Source of the DNA: Paracentrotus lividus
Taxonomy: Eukaryota; Echinodermata; Echinoidea; Camarodonta; Echinidae
Assembly: GCA_940671915.1 (NCBI GenBank)
Contig: CALNVZ010003426.1
Span: 39,059,413 to 39,123,412, forward strand
DNA: 64,000 bases
Direction of reading: 5' to 3'
The position numbers and the translations under genes are program-made. The notes beneath the pieces were generated by a model. That model was not told the DNA's origin and made no database searches. It worked only from the letters and a program-made list of their open reading frames with translations. Below, one piece after another: positions 57,759 through 64,000 of the stretch. How positions within the stretch are numbered: the first letter of the stretch is position 1; every line of letters starts with the position of its first letter.

Positions 57759-60165
57759 CAGGCCGCTACAAAAAATGAATTTTTCACTTGCCCTGTTGGG
57801 CAAGTGAAATTTTTTTTTGCTTGCCCGAGAGGAAAAAACACTTGCCCAAATTTTATTTTCATTTTCTTTGTTTAAAGATATTTTTTATTAGCAATATCAT
57901 CTCATAAATGTCCACGAACAAAGAGCCTAAAAGACAAAAGCACCACTAAATTTGGATCTAAAAAAAATATTAAAAAAATAAAAAAAAATAAAAAAAATAT
58001 TAATTAAAAAATTAGTGAAATAATTTTCATGCCAAATTATCTTTATTTTTATATGTAACAAGCAGAAAAAATAGCATTGAAATGAACATTAACAAAAGGT
58101 AAGAAAGAAAATATATCCGAATTTTAATAATTTCTCATCTATAAATATTACAATGAGTCTGTATGTTAAGACTAGCACCATACATCGGGAAGCTCTGCAG
58201 TGCAGATCGGCGAGATGTTTAGAATAACAAATTGGCTTATTTCACAAGTTTTAGGGATTTCATTTCAATTGTAAGGTAATGTTTTCTACAGTAGGAGAGC
58301 CCTGTGTAAGTATTTTGTCTAGTTTGTGTTTATAAACACCTCTTTTATTGTGTTTTTGAGTAGTCCAGATGCTGTCCCTTCGAGATTTCCCTTCCTCCAC
58401 GCAATGCGATAACCCCTCTGATCGCGCGATCCCCAAATTTGCTGCCACCCGAAGGGTCCAGACGATTCTGCCATCTCCAATATAATTCCCCGAATTTATT
58501 CGGGGAGAGTGCGTTAACCCCATTTTCAGGGCGATACAGCGAAATAACCCGCCTGCGAGCGCTGATGGACAGAAGATTGACAATCATTGCCGTTTATGAC
58601 GTAACTTTTTAGCAGTCTTCGAGGACGTGGGGGGGGAGATGACCTTCTTTCAAGCGCTTGTCCGAAATGTGATCGTGATTAAAATCTTCAATCCAATTCG
58701 TTATGCTCGTACAGCTAAATCAACACCGTTCCCCCAAAAGGGCTTACGTATATTTCTTTTTTTTTCTAAATTTCCTTCTACATCTCCTATCATCTACCCT
58801 CCATGTCATTTTTGATATATCTTTTCTTCTCAATCCTATGATCATTAATTATTTTTTTGTATCCTTCTTCTATCTTCTATGTCTATTTACATTCTCTCTT
58901 ATGCATTCTTTTTTAATTCTGCTCCATTTTATTTCAATCAATTCTTATTCTTTGCCGATCCTTCTTCATCTCTCTCTATAATTCTTATAGGCCTGTATTA
59001 TTATTTCTTCATTCTTCTCTTTCATTTATTATGCTATTCTTATTCTTATTCTTCCCTCTTCCCTTCATAAATTCCTCATGTATTTCGATTTTGTTGTCCT
59101 TTCATTTCCTCTTCTATCAATTATTATATAGGCATATTTATTTGCCTTTAATTCTCGATCCTTTCATGTAATTAAATATTCTTGAAATGTAATGCACTTC
59201 TTTATTTTAATCTTCTGTCATTTATTTGTATAATTCTAAAATATTTCTTTGTTCAATCCTTGTCACCTCCTCCTCTATAATTCTGATATCTAGTTAATCA
59301 TTTGTTTTAATTGTTTTAATCTTTTGTCTTATCTTCCTTGTGTTACCTTCTTCCCTCTTCTCTCGATAATCCATCATATATTTCTATGTGTGTTTTCCTT
59401 TCATCCTCTTTCAATAATATAGGCTCATCTGAATTTCTTTATATAATTTTTCTTCATCTAGAATCTAGCTATTGATTGATTCTCTTAATTCATCTTTTTT
59501 AAATCTCTATCTTATCATTCTTGTTTTTCCCCTTCTTTTCTCTTCTCTTCTATAATTTCTCTTGTATTTCTATTTGTTGTCTTTCATCTTGGAAGTTGAA
59601 AATATCATAGATACTTCAGTGTGCAATCAGGTCTCCCTGGTCTAAACAGGAGATATTACACTTGTAATATCTCCTTGTCTAATAATAAGAGAAGCAACTG
59701 TATGCCTACATACATACACGTGTACACAGCAAGAGAAGTGCAAACAAATTCAATTGGATTATGTAATACTAGTATACCAAGCCAAGGTCAGATCATGACC
59801 TTTTCTCTCTGGGAGGTCTTGAGTGAACTTTTGAACCCGGAAGTGGCAGAATCATCTGACCCTTCGGGTGGCAGCAAATTCGGATCGCGCGATCAGGGGG
59901 TTATCGCATTGCGGAGGGTATACCTGCGTGGAGAAGGAAGCTCGAAGGGACAGCATCTGGACTAGTTTTGAGGTGAAATTTATGGGAAATCGTTGATGCT
60001 GTACTCAACACCGACGATTGCTGGGCCTGGGGTTGGCTGCAAATGCGCCTTCAACACGTCGTGCTGAAATTATCGCTGCCCGATCGGCAAGTGACTTGAA
60101 CTTTTGCTTGCCCACCCGCTGTTTCACTTGCCCCGGGCAAGCGGGCAAGCGGTTGTCGCGCCCTG
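57759..60165. mobile_element. Large non-autonomous element with GGGCAAGTGAAA motifs
   Basis: The ends CAGGCCGCTACAA and the inverse of CAGGGCGCGACAA sit inside a perfect 6-bp duplication CATGTA (57753-57758 and 60166-60171). Subterminal TTGCCC/GGGCAAG motifs recur several times at each end and can pair. The middle (58740-59600) is a pyrimidine-rich stretch of CTTC/TCTT, and second inverted arms lie inside. No transposase. CAG ends suggest hAT-like despite the 6-bp duplication. Confidence 0.7.
58352..58476. repeat. Inner inverted arm (partner 59843-59966)
   Basis: CCAGATGCTGTCCCTTCGAG, ATGCGATAACCCC, GATCGCGCGATC and GCCACCCGAAGGGTC recur in inverted order at 59843-59966. This may be a nested element about 1.6 kb long. 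Confidence 0.75.
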
Positions 60166-60339
60166 CATGTAGTTTAAGATTATGTCTCATGCTTTACAGA
60201 CATGTTACTTGTTCTAGTAGAGCGGCTACACAAAAAAATTGTGCAAATTATGACTAAAGCATGAATTTCTACCAGTGATGCATATACCATAACTTTTATT
60301 TATAGATGGGAGGTAAGTGAGATTTGACCTCTAATGACA

Positions 60340-61750
60340 TCTAGAGGTCAATGACTCAAAGTATCAGAAAATGATGTTTTCGATCATTGCTCAATGAATA
60401 ACATGTAATAAAATACGAAACATGCATTCTATCTTACAATTAGTATTGATAACGTCAACAGGTTTTAAGTTTGAACTCCAGACAGTGAAAGGTCAATGAC
60501 CTCAAAAAGAATCAGAGTATTGACTTTTGGTTATGGTTAATGTAGAACATGCTTATCATGCTTATGTCCAATATTAATGTACTGTGCGACTAGGAACGTG
60601 CTTATATTAGACGGAGCATTTGAACTAATAACAAGTTCTTACCTGTTGACCTCTGAGGAATGAAAAAGGTCAGTGACCTTAAGGTCAGTGTCAGCACATA
60701 TGTTAACAGTTATATGTATTAAAATGCATTCAACAATTGTCTTGACGTTCATATTCCACTGGTGTCGACCTTTGATCTCTAACTTGAAATTTGAGCCAAT
60801 GAAAGGTCAATGACCTAAAAAAAGGTTCATATTACATTCGGGTCTATGTAAACGTTAGAACATGCAGACATGCTTATGTGTAATATGTTAGTATTTGTGC
60901 TCATAGTAGGGGGCAAATAATTACTTTTTTCTGAAAATTATTTCAAACAAGTACTTCTATAGTATTGATGTAGAATCCAAAAAGACCATATTTTGTTACG
61001 ATGTGCTGAGTTCGCTAAATGCAAAAAAACCAAAATAGGTATTTTGCCCATTCATCACACACTTTTAGTATAAACCGGTTTTATTTTGTTTCTTTATGGA
61101 TTTTGATGGTTTAAAAGCTCAAATCTGACAATTTTATCATGACTAAATGTATCTAGTATGGTTATAGGTGTTAATTAGTGATTTTGATATGAGGTGATTT
61201 TTGCTCGATATTGACTGAAACTAACTATCAAATTACACTATCAGTCAACTTAGGTAGGATTAATCATGTTGGGTTCCCAGACACCCAAAAGCTATATAAA
61301 AACGCGATAAAAGTGGTTTATACGCATAAAAAGTGTGATAATTGGGCATAATACGCTATTTTGGCGGCCATTTTGGTTTTTTGCACTTTAGTGACGTAAG
61401 ACGGCATCGTATGCAAAAATAATTGTCATTTTCAGTTTCTACGTCGAATTTTACTATAGAAACAACTTGTTTGAAAAAAAAAGTTGAGATTCGCCCAACC
61501 CTACTCATAGGCCTACTGGGATTTGCCTTATATTAGACAGAGCATTTGGAACTAGTTAACAAATTCTTACCTTTGACCTCTGAGGACTAAAAAAGGTCAG
61601 TGACCTCAAAATTTTCAGATTACTGTTTTTTGTTTTTAAATAAAACGTAGTTATATAATATGAAATTGCTTTCATATTTTACAGAGCTGACCATCATATA
61701 TGTTGTCATCAAATGTTATCAACAAGAGTTTCTACCTTTGACCTCTGATG
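60340..61750 (+). repeat. Degenerate repeat carrying AGGTCANTGACCT palindromes
   Basis: The block TTTGACCTCT...AAAGGTCANTGACCT, often followed by AGAACATGC.TATCATGCTTATGT, recurs at roughly 120-180 base spacing. Perfect IR1 palindromes are at 60490-60502, 60667-60679, 60804-60816 and 61594-61606, with a degenerate one at 60345. No gene is supported in this segment. Confidence 0.65.
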
Positions 61751-61955
61751 TCAAATCATTTATGCTAAAGTGGATTTGTCTACTGCAAATACAACTACAG
61801 TCACAGGTCTACTTTCTTATAGACCAAATGTGTCACTCTCGTGATGTGGGTCCACTCGGGTCCTTTGTTTTCTTGTCTACCGCGATTTGATCAGCCCCGT
61901 CCAATGTTCACATATGAGAAGCTGGAGGCCGATACTTGCATGCTTCTAACTGGCA

Positions 61956-62139
61956 TACAGTCAAACCTGTCTATAGTAGCCACCCTAAGGGAGACATAAA
62001 AAGTGACCACTGTAGACAGGTGACCTCTATAGACAGGTTCTAAAAGCACACATTTCTCTCTAGAGAGAATCAATATTGGGGACCACTATAGACAGGTGAC
62101 CACTATAGACAGTGGCCACTATAGACAGGTTTGACTGTA
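61956..62139. mobile_element. Tc1/mariner-type MITE
   Basis: TACAGTCAAACCTGTCTATA at the left and its inverse at the right, each with TA at the edge. CTATAGACAGGTGACC-like units repeat inside. Confidence 0.85.
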
Positions 62140-62159
62140 TAATGTAGGGCCTACAGATG

Positions 62160-62640
62160 GGAGCAAAAAGTTACAGCACTGTGGATACTGATGTTGTAGT
62201 ACTGGCTCATGCTGTAGCGTCTTTCAGCAACATTAATCCTGGTGAGCTTTGGAATAGGATAGATATCGTGCCGGATCCAGCTTTCGGTACATACATGTAC
62301 ATGTACCTGTTTGCTCACTGAACTGGTTGCTGCCATAAACCGAAGACTTATGCTTCTCTCCCCACCTGGAATGCCCTCACATAGAGTGACACTGTATCTT
62401 CTTTCGTAAGAAGAAGAGAGAAGACCGCCTGGAACATATGTCTATGGTTGTCACTAAAGATTCCATGGCTGCTAAAGTGCTTTTGATTTCATGGTCATGC
62501 TAAAGTATGACCACATGGACACTGAACGATATCAGGAAGCATATATTCACACATAATTATCTTGGGATCGATATAGGCTACCTTCTCAACGATATGATCC
62601 TTGAAGGATGGAGTTTGCGTTGTGTAAGTAGATAAAGTAG
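62160..62640 (+). pseudogene. Broken fragment of a DTDVVVLA / ALT-DTVSSF domain protein
   Basis: One frame gives VDTDVVVLAHAVASF followed by INPGELW. Further on, in another frame, WNALT, a stop where GC is usual, then SDTVSSFV, RREKTAWN. This pairing of a DTDVVVLA strand and an FHALTGCDTVSSF block is a recurrent, uncharacterised arrangement in many invertebrate genomes, probably linked to mobile elements. That identification is from memory of the pattern, not a search. A stop and at least one frame change show it is dead. Confidence 0.5.
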
Positions 62641-62749
62641 TAAGTTTTGGTGGGAACACCACGTGGTAGTCCTGAAAAGAACGGTTGTTAATTCTTTCTT
62701 GAGGTTTTGGTAGCTCTTAAAAGAAATGTTTTGTCGAAGTTTAAAAAGA

Positions 62750-63520
62750 AGAGATTAGGGTGCGGAGGCACCCACCAAGGAGTCGGATATCCGGCAACTC
62801 TCGGAACTGCAGGCAGTCGCGCAGCTGCATCCTGAGCGAACGAATATCCCTGGACGTTCGGTAGAACATCCTGGGGTCCGAGAGGCCGGTTTTCGGCAAG
62901 GGAAACTCCCGCAGGCGTTCGGGCGTATCAAGGGATAGGCCGTAATAACCGCTTGCTGCCCCTGGAGCGAAAAGAGAACAAGACGCTTGCGTGGTGCAGC
63001 ACATCCGGCAGTGGGAAGCGAGCCGCTCCTGGGGTTACCATCCTGATGGAGGTGGTTCACCAGATGCAGAAACTGCGGCAGCACGGGTCAAACCATACTC
63101 GCCGCCGAGGGCGCTGCCTGAGCGAGAGACGTGGGCGCACGATCTCATCCCGAGTGAAGCAGAAAGCAATTTCCTGTGCTACACACGGGGGGCGCAGGGC
63201 GAGACGTCTGGGAAGACGAACTCGTTTCCTTTGGCCGAGACAACCGAGACGACAAGTCTTGGCACTTGGCAACGTGGGACGTTTAACTTAGTGTCTTCGA
63301 GCTACAAACCTATCTAGTGCTGGACTTAGAGGAGGTGACCCGCGCTGGGACACAAGTGTCGCTGGGAGTCCCCCTTCTTAGGCAGGAGAGGCGGACGACC
63401 TGGCGGTCGAGCCGGCCTCCCACCCGGCAAGCTTCCGATACGACGACCGTTTCGAAGACAATGCCACCAGCTCTGCGTCGTACAGAGGGATCACTCCTGC
63501 TGTCCATGGTTAGAACGCCT
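62750..63520 (+). other. GC-rich block of unknown origin
   Basis: Base composition rises sharply to well above the flanks. Open frames run on both strands (up to 112 codons) with no recognised domain. A phrase resembling LGTWxxGTFN at about 63247-63284 is faintly like the start of LINE endonuclease domains, so this could be the 5' end of a non-LTR element. This is weak. Confidence 0.35.
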
Positions 63521-64000
63521 TCTGAAAAGAAACAAAAAATTTCTTAGTAAGCAGTACCTAATTCCTTAGAAACTAAGTAAGACAAGCGAGACCGGGTGAT
63601 TAGGCGGCTCGGGAGAAATCCAAAAAAAAGGAAACTCCGTCCAGAATAGGCTAGACGAAGAATAAAATTAATTAATAATTTATTTATTTATTTTATTTTT
63701 TTTTTTTTTTGACGAAGAACGGGGACGAATCTCCGGATCAACCAAAGAAAACGGAATATGCACGGAAGAGGACTAACAAGAAGGCACTCGACACACATAC
63801 ACACCACACGCAACAACAGATGCGGCAGACAAAAACCGAAGTCGAGGACCGGAAGATTCCGCCAAAAGGCCACGTGGCCGCGGAAAACAAGTACAATAAT
63901 AATAAAAAACGTACTTCGAATGTCAAAATTAATAGAAATGAAGAAGGAAACCTCCTAAAGAGAACAACCAAGGGGAAGAGTCGGAGAAGATCGGAGAATG
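63521..64000. other. A-rich terminal stretch
   Basis: (TTTA)n and a T-run at about 63672-63711, then A-rich sequence to the window end. No gene recognised. Confidence 0.4.

Overview
The window is AT-rich eukaryotic DNA with spliced genes, many microsatellites and a very dense load of transposable elements. Ty3/gypsy, PIF/Harbinger, hAT-like, TA- and TTAA-flanked elements, a tRNA-derived SINE and non-LTR retrotransposon remnants are all present. With the animal-type exon content this suggests a marine invertebrate. An echinoderm is my best guess, but that is an inference from overall character and no species marker was seen.

Layout. 1-2640: 3' part of a decayed gypsy retrotransposon. 2640-7640: short hairpin repeats, homopolymer tracts and two elements with terminal inverted repeats (TIRs). 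7245-18090: a direct tandem duplication whose second copy is about 24% longer between matched anchors and full of small insertions, as expected of unpolished long-read gap fill. 18090-21590: degenerate repeats and a 25-base N gap inside an inverted copy of 10742-11020. 21592-27172: a 5.6-kb non-coding segment bounded by perfect 31-bp TIRs with TA at both ends, carrying two families of iterated, partly palindromic 15-17 bp motifs. 27173-38600: low-complexity tracts, MITEs, a SINE, and one isolated LDL-receptor YWTD-type exon on the minus strand (30965-31219). 38600-46560: three paralogous sequence units; two were hit at the same homologous position by different DNA transposons, one a 4.2-kb PIF/Harbinger element with decayed MADF and DDE genes. 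46800-50840: MITEs and a non-LTR RT fragment split by a MITE. 52392-57619: the only substantial host-like gene, six phase-consistent exons encoding a zinc-cluster plus MULE-transposase-like protein. 57759-64000: a hAT-like element, a degenerate repeat carrying IR1 hormone-receptor-like palindromes, a small MITE, a broken fragment of a recurrent animal domain, and a GC-rich block.

The gene content does not form a pathway. The points of interest are the possibly domesticated MULE gene, the large motif-filled non-coding element, and a recurring theme in which otherwise different non-autonomous elements carry repeated internal motifs, several of them palindromic. Splice sites, frames and TIRs were read by eye, so boundaries marked approximate should be treated as such.
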